DNA of 32,003 bases from Nitrospirota bacterium (GCA_016194285.1 JACQBZ010000084.1:1-32003); one strand, 5' to 3'; shown: positions 6,580 through 14,650, numbered from the stretch's first letter. Numbers and translations: made by a program. Notes: generated by a model from the sequence alone, not told the origin.

Positions 6580-7503
6580 ATGAGCCCCTATTACCGCTCC
6601 TACAACCGGTACCTCAAGGAACATTTCCCCTGCAAGGTCTATAAGATCCCGATCGATGCCGGATTCAGCTGTCCCAATATCGACGGAACGGTCGCGTACG
6701 GCGGCTGCAGCTATTGCGACAACAAAAGCTTCTCTCCCAACTCCCGCACGGCCCCGCGGCCGATTCGCGACCAGATTCTATCCGGAATGGAGTTTTATCG
6801 AAGACGCTTCGACGCCGAAAAATTCATCGTTTATTTTCAGGCCTTCACGAATACCCACGGTCCCGTTGATCACCTAAAACGCCTGTATAACGAGGCGCTG
6901 GCTTATCCGAATGTCGTCGGCCTTTCGATCGGAACGCGACCGGACTGCGTCCCCGAACCCGTGCTGGATCTCCTGTCCGATTATCATGCCCGGACGCATC
7001 TCTGGATCGAGTACGGTCTCCAGAGCATCCATGACGGCACCATGGCCGATCTCAACCGCGCCCATTCCTATGCCCAGTTCCTGGACGCGGTCGAACGGAC
7101 CCGACGGCGCGGTCTTCGCATCTGCACGCATGTCATCCTGGGCCTGCCGGGCGAAACGCCGGGGATGATGATGCAGACCGCGGACGAGGTGGCCCGCCTG
7201 AGCCTGGATGGAATCAAGATCCATCATCTCTACATCGCCAAAAACACGGCGCTGGCCCGGCTCCACGAACGGCAGCCCATTAAAACATTGTCGCTGGAGG
7301 AATACATCCCGCTCGTGTGCGACTTTCTGGAACGCATGCCGCTCGCAATGGTCGTCCAACGTGTCATGGGCGAATTAAACGCCGATTACGTCGTGGCGCC
7401 GCTCTGGGGCAAAACCAAATCCGAGATTCTTCGACTCATCGACCAGGAGTTCGAGCGCCGCGGAAGCCGCCAGGGCCAACGATCTTCGACGACCGTGACC
7501 TGA
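6580..7503 (+). CDS. Radical SAM protein, TIGR01212/YhcC family
   Basis: A 307-residue radical SAM enzyme of the YhcC/TIGR01212 type. The cluster cysteines are C31, C43 and C46 (CPNIDGTVAYGGCSYC), the longer first spacing typical of this family. GLSIGTRPDC, WIEYGLQS and THVILGLPGE follow in the usual order. It binds a 4Fe-4S cluster and SAM; from what is known of relatives a role in nucleic acid or tRNA modification is possible, but I cannot fix the reaction. ATG 6580 lies about 20 nt after the predicted transcription start, with only a weak GGAC ribosome site. The mutY gene begins one base after its stop, forming a two-gene operon. Confidence 0.9.
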   Translation: MSPYYRSYNRYLKEHFPCKVYKIPIDAGFSCPNIDGTVAYGGCSYCDNKSFSPNSRTAPRPIRDQILSGMEFYRRRFDAEKFIVYFQAFTNTHGPVDHLKRLYNEALAYPNVVGLSIGTRPDCVPEPVLDLLSDYHARTHLWIEYGLQSIHDGTMADLNRAHSYAQFLDAVERTRRRGLRICTHVILGLPGETPGMMMQTADEVARLSLDGIKIHHLYIAKNTALARLHERQPIKTLSLEEYIPLVCDFLERMPLAMVVQRVMGELNADYVVAPLWGKTKSEILRLIDQEFERRGSRQGQRSSTTVT

Positions 7504-7504
7504 G

Positions 7505-8647
7505 ATGACCCCAGTAAAAAATCGGCGGAGCCTTCAAAAAAAGCTGCTGAGCTGGTATCGCCGCAACCGGCGTGACCTGCCTTGGAGAAGGACCGGCGAT
7601 CCCTACAGGATCATGGTTTCGGAAATCATGCTTCAGCAGACCCAGGTCGCCACGGTCATTCCGTACTATCTTCGTTTCATAAAAACTTTTCCTACACCGT
7701 CGTCGCTGGCCCGGTCCCCTCTGCAAAACGTCCTGAAGCTCTGGGAGGGGCTGGGCTACTACACCCGCGCCCGCAACCTGCACCGCGCCGCCCAGGCCAT
7801 CCACGAACAATGGAACGATCAAGTTCCATCCACCGTCGAAGGACTTTCTTCGCTACCGGGAATCGGACGATACACCGCGGGCGCCGTTGCCAGCATCGCG
7901 TTTGACGTCAAGGCGCCCGTTCTGGACGGAAACGTCCGCCGCGTGTTCTGCCGAATCTTCGCGATACGGAAAGATCCGCGACAGGCCGCCGTTCAAGACC
8001 GACTCTGGGGACTCGCGGCAGACCTTCTCCCGGATCGAAACGTCGGCGACTTCAATCAAGCCCTGATGGAGCTCGGCGCCGCGGTCTGTCTTCCCCGAAC
8101 GCCTTTCTGCTCCCTCTGTCCGGTGCGGAAATCCTGCCGGGCCTATCAATTAGGACTTCAAGATCGGCTCCCGCTCCGGATCGAAAGACGAACCGTTCCG
8201 CATAATAAAATAGCCGTCGCACTGATCCAAAACGGCCGCGGCTTATTGATGGGTCCGAGACCGGAAGGGGGACTCTTGGCCGGATTATGGAGTTTTCCAG
8301 AAATGGACGGGTCGAAAGCGACAACGCATCGGCGGATCGAACAGGAGATCGAGAAACGGTTCGGACTGGAGCCGAACCTGCTCCGGCCGCTCGAACCGGT
8401 CACACACACCTTCTCACATAAACGAATCACCTATCATCCTTATCTGTTCAACTGCGTCTCGGCATCCAAACGTTTACCAGAGCCATGGCGATGGATTCCG
8501 GCGGCCAAGATCGCCGATTATCCTCTTCCAAATGCGACCCGGAAGATATTCGATCAAATCGCAGTCGATGTCCAGCTCGCAAAGCGAGCGACTCCCCTGC
8601 CGCTGGCGGCGGAACGAGCGACGGTCTATCGCAAGAGGCCCAAATAA
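7505..8647 (+). CDS. mutY: A/G-specific adenine DNA glycosylase MutY
   Basis: A 380-residue base-excision repair enzyme that removes adenine mispaired with 8-oxoguanine. Catalytic Glu40 lies in SEIMLQQTQV, the helix-hairpin-helix is LPGIGRYTAGA (residues 117-127), catalytic Asp141 is in VLDGNVRR, and the 4Fe-4S cysteines are C195, C202, C205 and C211 (C-x6-C-x2-C-x5-C). The C-terminal third has the NUDIX-like 8-oxoG recognition domain (LWSFPEMDG, THTFSHKRITYHPY). Length is normal. It starts one base after the radical SAM stop with no strong ribosome site, so it is probably translationally coupled. Confidence 0.97.
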   Translation: MTPVKNRRSLQKKLLSWYRRNRRDLPWRRTGDPYRIMVSEIMLQQTQVATVIPYYLRFIKTFPTPSSLARSPLQNVLKLWEGLGYYTRARNLHRAAQAIHEQWNDQVPSTVEGLSSLPGIGRYTAGAVASIAFDVKAPVLDGNVRRVFCRIFAIRKDPRQAAVQDRLWGLAADLLPDRNVGDFNQALMELGAAVCLPRTPFCSLCPVRKSCRAYQLGLQDRLPLRIERRTVPHNKIAVALIQNGRGLLMGPRPEGGLLAGLWSFPEMDGSKATTHRRIEQEIEKRFGLEPNLLRPLEPVTHTFSHKRITYHPYLFNCVSASKRLPEPWRWIPAAKIADYPLPNATRKIFDQIAVDVQLAKRATPLPLAAERATVYRKRPK

Positions 8648-8700
8648 TTTTCGAAAAATAAGTTCCAACAAACCCTGAAGCCTGGACCTGGCCGATTGAA

Positions 8701-8718
8701 GGACCGCGGCCGCCGTCC
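8701..8718 (+). terminator. Possible hairpin terminator after mutY
   Basis: A GC-rich palindrome (GGAC-C-GCGGCCGC-C-GTCC) 53 nt past the mutY stop, followed by TATTTATCTT. The U tract is poor, so termination is uncertain. Confidence 0.35.
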
Positions 8719-8726
8719 TATTTATC

Positions 8727-8755
8727 TTGACATTACGGACAAAGAGTATTAATCT
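8727..8755 (+). promoter_or_regulatory. Sigma70 promoter upstream of the 8918 small ORF
   Basis: TTGACA (8727-8732), 17-nt spacer, TAATCT (8750-8755). Predicted start near 8762, giving a leader of about 155 nt that contains a small GGCCT/AGGCC hairpin (8861-8879). It likely drives the 46-codon ORF and the membrane protein gene. Confidence 0.5.
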
Positions 8756-8917
8756 GACACTACACTTTATCCAAACGGCAACGACCTCTCAAAACCGATC
8801 AAAGTAGTATCCTCCACAAGCTTGCTCGTTGCACTTCTCCCTGTTGTAATCTTCCATCCGGGCCTGTAAAACCAAGGCCGCGATTTAAATCCCGGAGCCG
8901 GAACCAAGGAGGCTCTG

Positions 8918-9058
8918 ATGACAAGTCATTCCTCTTCCTTTTTTTCATCGCCCCTTACGGGAAATCCTTGCGCCTCCCGTGCGCCTCCTTCGCGGTTTTA
9001 CCTTGAAAATTCAGAACACACCGAAGCCTATTGGAAAGAGAAAGGAGGTGCGGCATGA
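8918..9058 (+). CDS. Small 46-codon ORF coupled to the membrane protein gene
   Basis: ATG 8918 sits five bases after a perfect AAGGAGG. The frame runs 46 codons and its TGA overlaps the next gene's ATG in ATGA (9055-9058). The peptide is Ser/Pro-rich at the start, has one Cys, and ends in a charged stretch (YLENSEHTEAYWKEKGG). It has no signal peptide or membrane segment. Its last codons contain the downstream gene's ribosome site. It is either a genuine small protein or a leader ORF for the membrane protein; I recognise no relatives. Confidence 0.5.
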   Translation: MTSHSSSFFSSPLTGNPCASRAPPSRFYLENSEHTEAYWKEKGGAA

Positions 9059-10023
9059 AACTGAGTCGGACGATACGCCAAACAAACGATTCGGAAGATA
9101 TAAACACGGGAGGAATCCTTCTACTCCTGTTAGCGGCCGTGATTGTCTCCTTCACTGTTTCCTTGTGGCACGCCAATCGGCTCTCCCCGCAGCGTGTCGA
9201 TCACGGTACGGTGCAGGAAACCCTCGGCGATCGGATTCAGGTCGTGGGACGCTTCGATCAGGATCGCCAAGCCAAGATTCAACAGCAATGGGACAGAACC
9301 GTGCAGCAGTTCCAGGCGTTTTGGATTGGACAACCGGCAAGGTTGCAAGAAACTCTCGGCCTGGCGATCGCGTATACGGCCCGGAATATCTGGATGGAAC
9401 AAAAGCGACTCCGGACCGCCATCCCGGCCGCCAGAGAAGCGCTCGAACGATTTGACCGGGAGAAGACAACCCGCTGGCAGGAAAAACTGGGGACGGCCGT
9501 GCTCGCAGCCTACCGGCGCGCCCCCGAGGGAGGGGCCGCTTTTCAGGCGGCTTTTGAGCGGGAAACGATCCGTCAAAGAAAGGTCGAGGAGCGGACCGCC
9601 CGAGGTCTGGAGTCCAACCTCAATTATTTAATGACTCAGGAAACCGGACTTCGCGGGGCCGTTCCCCAGATGTACCACGAGGCCATCGAATCGGCCCATC
9701 GATCCGCCCGGATGTATGACGAATCACACATGGCATGGACACGACGCATCCTTAACGAGTTGAATGCCGATCTTTCCTGGAAGAGGCAGCCCGAGGATTA
9801 CGTCCAAATGGCCGGCAGTGTCCGGGAAATCCTCGGTGGTTTTCGCGGAGTCGGCGGATTTGTGGAGTACGGCTGGCCGGCGCTGGCCGGCTTGCTGGCG
9901 GCCATGGCTTGGTGGGGAATAACCGTCCCCAAAGACCCAGTTAAGCCCCGATTTAGTGAGGAGGAGGGCCCAACGACCGAAACAACGACGACGCCTCACC
10001 AATGGAAAAAAGAGGCGGCCTGA
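9055..10023 (+). CDS. Two-TM membrane protein with a helical periplasmic domain
   Basis: A 322-residue protein with one membrane segment near residues 20-38 (GILLLLLAAVIVSFTV) and another near 271-292 (WPALAGLLAAMAWWG). Between them lie about 230 residues rich in Glu, Arg, Gln and Ala, predicted helical, with the architecture of a sensor-like periplasmic bundle. The 30-residue C-terminal tail is hydrophilic and Thr-rich; no signalling domain is attached. ATG 9055 follows AAAGGAGGTGCGGC and overlaps the stop of the 46-codon ORF. I do not recognise the family and infer no function. Confidence 0.75.
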   Translation: MKLSRTIRQTNDSEDINTGGILLLLLAAVIVSFTVSLWHANRLSPQRVDHGTVQETLGDRIQVVGRFDQDRQAKIQQQWDRTVQQFQAFWIGQPARLQETLGLAIAYTARNIWMEQKRLRTAIPAAREALERFDREKTTRWQEKLGTAVLAAYRRAPEGGAAFQAAFERETIRQRKVEERTARGLESNLNYLMTQETGLRGAVPQMYHEAIESAHRSARMYDESHMAWTRRILNELNADLSWKRQPEDYVQMAGSVREILGGFRGVGGFVEYGWPALAGLLAAMAWWGITVPKDPVKPRFSEEEGPTTETTTTPHQWKKEAA

Positions 10024-10066
10024 AGACTGTGTCCGACCGACATCGATGCTCCGGGTTCGTCCCTGC

Positions 10067-10735
10067 TCACAACAACGCATGCAATCTCCCGATCTCGGCC
10101 ATGACGGCATCCACGATCCGGTGCGATGTCTCGACGCTGTCGGGTTGATCATAGAATCGGCGGAGGTCCATCGGCGGACCGTAGGCGACCTTCGCCCGAC
10201 GTCCGATTCGGGGGATCCAGGCGTCCCGCGGGAGGATCTTGTCCGTTCCCTTGACCGCCACCGGAAGAATCTTCGCCGGGCGGGCGTCATAGATCACCTT
10301 GCCGACACCCGAACGGCCCGGAAGCAGCCGGCCCGTTGTGGACCAGGTCCCTTCCGGAAAAACGACGAGCACGTCCGTTTTGAGGGCCTCGATCATCCGC
10401 TCCATGGATCCGACATCCCGCCGCCCACGCCGAACCGGGAAGGCCCCGATCATGTACATTACCCACCTCGAAAACGGCGGGGTGAAAAGCTCCTCCTTTG
10501 CGGCCGCGCGCCACCAGACAGGCGAGAATCGCGGCATGGCCGTGATCCCGATCAAAAACGGATCCAGGGCCGAGATATGGTTGGACAGGATCAGCACGCC
10601 CCGCTCGCCTCGCGAGGGGATATGCTCGCGTCCGAAAACCTCGACTCGATTGACGACTCGGAAAAGAAGATCCAAAAGGGATAGGGCCGTCAAATGCAGA
10701 AGATTGATTGCGAATCCCGGCCCCGTACGCTTCAT
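10067..10735 (-). CDS. 1-acyl-sn-glycerol-3-phosphate acyltransferase-like protein (PlsC family)
   Basis: A 222-residue membrane-associated acyltransferase of phospholipid synthesis. The catalytic H-x4-D motif is H53-D58 in SNHISALDPF, and FPEGTWS is the substrate-phosphate motif; FPVRRGRRD is the third block. Residues 10-28 form a hydrophobic anchor. Length is normal for PlsC. ATG 10733-10735 has no Shine-Dalgarno, but a promoter (TTGACA-17-TAGATA) ends eight bases upstream, so the message is probably leaderless. It diverges from the pterin dehydratase gene, with overlapping promoters. Relatives can also act on lyso-lipids, so the exact substrate is open. Confidence 0.88.
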   Translation of the reverse strand: MKRTGPGFAINLLHLTALSLLDLLFRVVNRVEVFGREHIPSRGERGVLILSNHISALDPFLIGITAMPRFSPVWWRAAAKEELFTPPFSRWVMYMIGAFPVRRGRRDVGSMERMIEALKTDVLVVFPEGTWSTTGRLLPGRSGVGKVIYDARPAKILPVAVKGTDKILPRDAWIPRIGRRAKVAYGPPMDLRRFYDQPDSVETSHRIVDAVMAEIGRLHALL

Positions 10736-10737
10736 GA

Positions 10738-10767
10738 TTGCTTTATCTATTCCTCGGGGAATAAAAT
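10738..10767 (+). promoter_or_regulatory. Possible promoter of the pterin dehydratase gene
   Basis: TTGCTT (10738-10743), 18-nt spacer, TAAAAT (10762-10767). It lies opposite the plsC promoter, and its -10 box touches the plsC -35. Confidence 0.4.
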
Positions 10768-10772
10768 GTCAA
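10744..10772 (-). promoter_or_regulatory. plsC promoter, predicted leaderless
   Basis: TTGACA (10767-10772), 17-nt spacer, TAGATA (10744-10749). Eight bases separate the -10 box from the ATG at 10735, leaving no room for a ribosome site. Confidence 0.6.
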
Positions 10773-10820
10773 TAGTTATATCGAGAGCGTCTTGGATCAG
10801 GATTGCACGGAGGAGAGATT

Positions 10821-11114
10821 ATGGCCGAGAAATTATTGACCGGCGAGATCCAACAAAGGCTGAAAGCACTGAACGGCTGGCAGTGGGCGGACAACGCCAT
10901 TAAAAAACAATACGTCTTCGAATCTTTTATGCCGGCAATCCGATTCGTGAACCGTGTGGCCGAGCTGGCCGAGGCCGCCGATCATCACCCCGACATCACG
11001 ATTAATTATCGAAAAGTCACGATGGTCCTCGCCACCCATTCCGCCGGGGGATTGACCCAAAAAGATTTCGCGCTGGCCGAAAAGATCGATGGAGCGGTGA
11101 TCGAACCGCGTTAA
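10821..11114 (+). CDS. phhB: 4a-hydroxytetrahydrobiopterin dehydratase (PCD/DCoH)
   Basis: A 97-residue protein of the pterin-4a-carbinolamine dehydratase family. The active-site block is ADHHPDITINY (His55, His56, Pro57) with His73 in ATHSAGGLT, in canonical spacing. The enzyme dehydrates 4a-hydroxytetrahydropterin after aromatic hydroxylase turnover; no phenylalanine hydroxylase is seen here, and family members also occur without one, with a proposed link to molybdopterin. ATG 10821 follows ACGGAGGAGAGATT. Its stop shares the bases TTAA with the convergent gene at 11111. Confidence 0.93.
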   Translation: MAEKLLTGEIQQRLKALNGWQWADNAIKKQYVFESFMPAIRFVNRVAELAEAADHHPDITINYRKVTMVLATHSAGGLTQKDFALAEKIDGAVIEPR

Positions 11115-11566
11115 CGAGCCGGCCCCTCCAACGCCAGGAGGCACCGGGCCACTTTATGCGCGACCTGCTGCGGCGACGATAAATCGAGGACCGTCTGGAA
11201 AACGATGGCGTAGTGATCCGGGGTCGCCTCGGCTGTTTCCTCCAGCCCCTCCCGAAGGAGCGCCGCGCGGTACCGATCCACGACCGCCTTCAAGTGGTAC
11301 CGGGCGACCCGGACCAGCTCATCATCCGCCATGTCCTCCGTCTGGTCGCCGGTCAGGAGGTTTCTCATCTCTTCCATGTCGACGCCGAACTGGCAGGCTA
11401 ATCGCCCGTCGCCGAAAAGCTCCACCAGGCAATCGGCCTCTGGAAGGTTCAACAGCAACGACCCGCCATGTTCACCCTCGCCGGTGAGCCGCTCATACGA
11501 CCAACCCAATTTTTTAAAGGCCGCCTCGATGTCATCCAGAAGCGGGCGATTTTCAGGACTGGACAC
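11111..11566 (-). CDS. Conserved-looking hypothetical acidic protein
   Basis: A protein of about 151 residues, acidic, without signal peptide or membrane segment. The front half (LLDDIEAAFKKLGWSYERL, GGSLLLNLPEADCLVELF) alternates helix and strand like small chaperone or YbjN-type folds; the rest is helical. This is a structural impression only. I chose GTG 11564-11566, eight bases after AAAGGG; GTG 11573-11575 abuts the ribosome site. It overlaps the end of the TPR gene by 14 nt, so it lies in the DCC/unknown/TPR operon. Confidence 0.7.
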   Translation of the reverse strand: MSSPENRPLLDDIEAAFKKLGWSYERLTGEGEHGGSLLLNLPEADCLVELFGDGRLACQFGVDMEEMRNLLTGDQTEDMADDELVRVARYHLKAVVDRYRAALLREGLEETAEATPDHYAIVFQTVLDLSSPQQVAHKVARCLLALEGPAR

Positions 11567-11825
11567 GGGTCCCACCCTTTCCGGATTGTCTTAACCGTTC
11601 CAGGCGCATGCGGTTTTCGCTCAGCTTCGGGAGATGGTATTTTTCGTCGATCTCCACCACCCGTTCCAGAAGATTGATCGCTTCCAGATAAGTGGCGGCC
11701 AGATTCCAGGGATTTCCGGTCCGCCGGTCCAGGTCCAGCGCCCGTTGATAGTAGGAAAGCGCCTCGCCGTACCGTCCCTGCTGAAACAGCCGGTTCCCTT
11801 CTTTGTTTAAAGTCGAAGAGGACAT
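11553..11825 (-). CDS. Small TPR-repeat protein
   Basis: A 90-residue protein with tetratricopeptide repeats: KEGNRLFQQGRYGEALSYY followed by RALDLDRRTG is a canonical unit, and AATYLEAINLLERVVEID begins a second. It is likely a cytoplasmic adaptor. ATG 11823-11825 follows GCAAGGATGTC; the open frame upstream to 11921 is Arg/Ser-rich read-through without a ribosome site. It overlaps the next gene at 11566 and lies 43 nt after the 81-residue protein gene. Confidence 0.78.
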   Translation of the reverse strand: MSSSTLNKEGNRLFQQGRYGEALSYYQRALDLDRRTGNPWNLAATYLEAINLLERVVEIDEKYHLPKLSENRMRLERLRQSGKGGTRVQS

Positions 11826-11868
11826 GACATCCTTGCACGGGTCAGAAGACGGATTTTTTAGCGGTCTG

Positions 11869-12114
11869 TTACGGCTTGAGTTCCGAGATGGCCTCGCGCA
11901 CGCGGTCTTCAACCTCGTCATGGATCAAATCGTCCGAAACGAGGTCCACGATGTCGTCTTCGGAAACCGTGATGAACTTGCGGGCCTTTCCTTTGGAAAG
12001 CGAGATCAAAAACAGACTGTTGCTGGCCGAGGTCGGGATAACAACGGTCACCTGGGGATCGATGGCCTTGACCATTTCGATGAATTTTTGCTTGCCCTCC
12101 TCAAGCTCGGACAT
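11869..12114 (-). CDS. Small conserved-looking hypothetical protein
   Basis: An 81-residue acidic alpha/beta protein: helix (EEGKQKFIEMVKAIDP), strands (VTVVIPTSASNSLFLISLSK), then acidic helices (DLIHDEVEDRVREAISEL). No cysteines, signal or membrane segment. ATG 12112-12114 follows GGAGGGGACG; the longer frame to 12249 lies before this ribosome site. I do not know its function. Confidence 0.75.
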   Translation of the reverse strand: MSELEEGKQKFIEMVKAIDPQVTVVIPTSASNSLFLISLSKGKARKFITVSEDDIVDLVSDDLIHDEVEDRVREAISELKP

Positions 12115-12203
12115 CGTCCCCTCCCTCTTCGCACCCAAGTTCTTCCTTTTGAGCCTGCAGTCTATAGGCAGAAGCCCGCATCTGTCAAGTAGTCGCACTC
12201 CTG

Positions 12204-12596
12204 CTAAGGCGTCGGGCCGAATAATCGGTACCGGTTGCGTGCCAGCCAATCATAAAACCGGGAGGCGAGCCAGGGCACGCCGGGGAGGTAAAACAGCCAC
12301 GCCAACCATCGGCCGCCCGCCAACTGCGGCAGCATCGCGCGGAACGCGTCCATGCCGATTCGGAGCTGTCCCCCGTTATCGATGAACAGCATGGCCCGGG
12401 GCGGCTCCCCATGCGGCCACAATCCCGCCGAATTTTCCCGGTCCAGATCCGGAAACCATTCCGGGAACTGGGGGTCCTGAAAGGCCAGATACCGGATTCG
12501 CCGATGACGGTCCCACCGGACGACGAGGCCTTGAGCCCAGCGGCAAAGCTCGCACTCACGGTCGTAAACCAGCGTGTTGGGGATAAGACGACTCAT
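12204..12596 (-). CDS. DCC family thiol-disulfide oxidoreductase-like protein (DUF393)
   Basis: A 130-residue protein with the family motif near its start, YDRECELCRW (D-x2-C-x2-C, a thioredoxin-like redox pair). IRYLAFQDPQFPEW and a C-terminal LAWLFYLPGVPWLASRFYDW segment are also typical of the DCC family. It probably exchanges thiols; the partner is unknown. ATG 12594-12596 lacks a clear Shine-Dalgarno, lying after a GGGCC-repeat stretch. It is the first of a minus-strand group of four and diverges from the small CxxC protein gene. Confidence 0.87.
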   Translation of the reverse strand: MSRLIPNTLVYDRECELCRWAQGLVVRWDRHRRIRYLAFQDPQFPEWFPDLDRENSAGLWPHGEPPRAMLFIDNGGQLRIGMDAFRAMLPQLAGGRWLAWLFYLPGVPWLASRFYDWLARNRYRLFGPTP

Positions 12597-12713
12597 GCCC
12601 GATCTAGGCCCAAAGGCCCATGGCCCTTGTTCATCTAGGTCTTCTGCAATCCGTATTCGGGTCTTCCGGTGGATTGTTTAACCCACGGAAGGCGGCTAAA
12701 GTAAACATTAAAT

Positions 12714-12733
12714 ACACCCGATTCTCCGGGTGT
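12714..12733 (+). other. 5' leader hairpin before the small CxxC protein gene
   Basis: ACACCCG / CGGGTGT with a six-base loop, ending 12 nt before the AAAGGAGGTG ribosome site. A possible promoter upstream is TTGTTT-17-TAAAGT (12674-12702). The stem leaves the ribosome site free, so it would stabilise rather than block the message. Confidence 0.4.
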
Positions 12734-12756
12734 TCAACTAAGAAAGGAGGTGTCCC

Positions 12757-12954
12757 ATGACATGTCCGCGCTGTGAAGGATTGATGGTGGAAGAGAGGCT
12801 TGAGGATTTGCGAGACGATACCGGTCAGATCTTCTTCCATGCCTGGCATTGCATCGCCTGCGGCGAGATCCTGGACCCGGTGATCCTGTCCAACCGGCAA
12901 CAGAACCCCAAGCCGATCCGCCACGGAAACAGAAACCTGCTGGTTTATAACTGA
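12757..12954 (+). CDS. Small zinc-ribbon-like CxxC protein
   Basis: A 65-residue protein with two CxxC knuckles (CPRC at residues 3-6, CIAC near residues 32-35), the arrangement of a zinc ribbon. ATG 12757 follows AAAGGAGGTGTCCC. Nothing attached suggests more than a metal-binding or nucleic-acid-binding role. Its last ten bases overlap the convergent DUF971 gene. Confidence 0.82.
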   Translation: MTCPRCEGLMVEERLEDLRDDTGQIFFHAWHCIACGEILDPVILSNRQQNPKPIRHGNRNLLVYN

Positions 12955-13277
12955 GAAACTCGCTCGGACGCGCATGTCGGACACGGGCAGATTCTGCGCA
13001 GTAGATCAAACGCGTAGATGCCCGTGGAATGCCCGTCGCTCCATTCGATATGAATGGCATACTGCCCCACCGCGCTGATTCGCAACGGCCGGATGTCCGG
13101 CGGGATCATGCCCGGGCGGATCATCTTTCGCCCCGTCCATTCCTCGATGCAAGCCGCGCAGTGGCAATGCTCCCGCAAATACGGCGCGGGATAAATCCCT
13201 TCATGGCCGTCGCTCCAGGCCACGCGAATCGAACCATCCTCCCGCTTTTCGATCTCAACCGGTTGAACCCGATCCAT
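12945..13277 (-). CDS. DUF971 domain protein
   Basis: A 110-residue protein built around the DUF971 fold, related to the N-terminal domain of gamma-butyrobetaine hydroxylase: RVAWSDGHEGIYPAPYLREHC, an HCHCAAC cysteine cluster, then AIHIEWSDGHSTGIYAFDLLR and a CPCPTC tail. The several cysteines and histidines suggest zinc or iron-sulfur binding. ATG 13275-13277 follows GGGAGGAACGC. It begins 14 nt after the CCA-transferase-like gene stop, in the same operon. Confidence 0.88.
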   Translation of the reverse strand: MDRVQPVEIEKREDGSIRVAWSDGHEGIYPAPYLREHCHCAACIEEWTGRKMIRPGMIPPDIRPLRISAVGQYAIHIEWSDGHSTGIYAFDLLRRICPCPTCASERVSQL

Positions 13278-13291
13278 GCGTTCCTCCCCGC

Positions 13292-14650
13292 CTAAGACGG
13301 TTCTAATGGAAACTGCCGCCGTACCCATTCCACCGCCTCGTCGCGGCTCTTGATCGATCCTTCCAGCTGCGCGTCTTCCAGAAGGGTGAGAATCTTAGAA
13401 AAAAGGGGTCCAGGCGGATATCCCATTGCGATCAGGTCGTCTCCGGTCAGCAACCGCTCCGGCCGGATCTCCTCCGGCCCCAGCTCGGCCAATTTTTTTT
13501 TGCAAAATTCCCAATTCGTCAGATCGCCGTGACTGGCGAGACAGTCCAGCCGGTGAAGCTCCAGATGGTCCGAAAAATAGGGCTGGCGAAGAAATCGCTT
13601 GAGCGTGCTTTCCCTCATCCGCTGAACGTCTTTGAAACGGAGATGATCGCGGACCAGATCGGCCACCCGCTCGGTCTGCTCGTTCGAGAGACGGAGCCGC
13701 CCGCAGATGGTCTCGGTCATCCGCGCGCCCACTTCACAGTGGTTGTCGAAGCGGATCCGGTCCCGAATCGAAAAGGTCGGCGGTTTTCCGACATCGTGCA
13801 ACAAGGCCGCCAGCGCCAGCTCGAACGACGGCCGGTTCAGGTTTTTGAGCAGGAGCATCGTGTGAGTCAACACATCCCCCTCCGGATGAAACTCCTTCGG
13901 CTGTTCCACACCGGCCATGGCCGAGACCTCCGGCAGAATCGTTTTCAGCAGACCGGTCTTGACGAGCAGGGAAATGCCGTCGGAAGGATTCGGTCCGGTC
14001 AGCATTTTTTTGATCTCGTCCCGGATCCGCTCGGCACTGATCTGTTGAATCTGTCCGGCCAGATCCCGGATGGCCGCTTCGGTCTCGGGCTCGATGATGT
14101 ATCCGAAACGGGCCGCGAACCGGACGGCCCGCATCAGTCGGAGCTTGTCTTCCTCAAAGCGTTCATGGGGATCACCGATGGCTCGAATCACGCCAGCCGC
14201 AATGTCCCTCCGGCCTTCCACATAATCGATGATCTCCTTTTTCAGCGGGTCGTAAAACATCCCGTTGATCGTGAAGTCCCGTCGCGCGGCGTCTTCCCGA
14301 TCATCGGCGTAATGCACCTCCGCCGGGTGCCGCCCGTCAATATAACGGCCATCCGAACGAAAGGTGGTCACCTCAAACTCAAACCCGTTCTCGATCACCT
14401 TGACCACCCCGAAGCTGACGCCGACCGGAACGGTCTTGAGAAAGAGCTTCATCACCTGCTCCGGACGCGCGTCGGTCGCCACATCGTAATCCTGAGGCTC
14501 GTGCCCCATGACGAGATCGCGGACCGACCCGCCGGCCCAGTAGGCCCGGAAGCCCGCTCCCCGGAGGACCTTGACGATCTTGACCGCTTTATCACCCATT
14601 GCGCTCATGAGGGTATATTCTACTGCAACCGCGCCGGGATTGTCACCCAT
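13292..14650 (-). CDS. CCA-adding enzyme / poly(A) polymerase family protein with HD domain
   Basis: A class II nucleotidyltransferase of about 452 residues, maturing tRNA 3' CCA ends or adding poly(A). GGSVRDLVMG is followed by catalytic D54 and D56 (QDYDVATD), then RRDFTINGMFYDP, GDPHERFEEDKLRLMRAVRFA and an HD-domain ALLHDVGKP motif in the C-terminal half. Start is ambiguous: ATG 14648-14650 overlaps the cold-shock-like stop and has a distant GGAGG, while ATG 14606-14608 or 14597-14599 would fit the family N-terminus better without a ribosome site. It sits in the lipoprotein/cold-shock/DUF971 operon. Whether CCA or poly(A) is the product cannot be read here. Confidence 0.93.
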   Translation of the reverse strand: MGDNPGAVAVEYTLMSAMGDKAVKIVKVLRGAGFRAYWAGGSVRDLVMGHEPQDYDVATDARPEQVMKLFLKTVPVGVSFGVVKVIENGFEFEVTTFRSDGRYIDGRHPAEVHYADDREDAARRDFTINGMFYDPLKKEIIDYVEGRRDIAAGVIRAIGDPHERFEEDKLRLMRAVRFAARFGYIIEPETEAAIRDLAGQIQQISAERIRDEIKKMLTGPNPSDGISLLVKTGLLKTILPEVSAMAGVEQPKEFHPEGDVLTHTMLLLKNLNRPSFELALAALLHDVGKPPTFSIRDRIRFDNHCEVGARMTETICGRLRLSNEQTERVADLVRDHLRFKDVQRMRESTLKRFLRQPYFSDHLELHRLDCLASHGDLTNWEFCKKKLAELGPEEIRPERLLTGDDLIAMGYPPGPLFSKILTLLEDAQLEGSIKSRDEAVEWVRRQFPLEPS

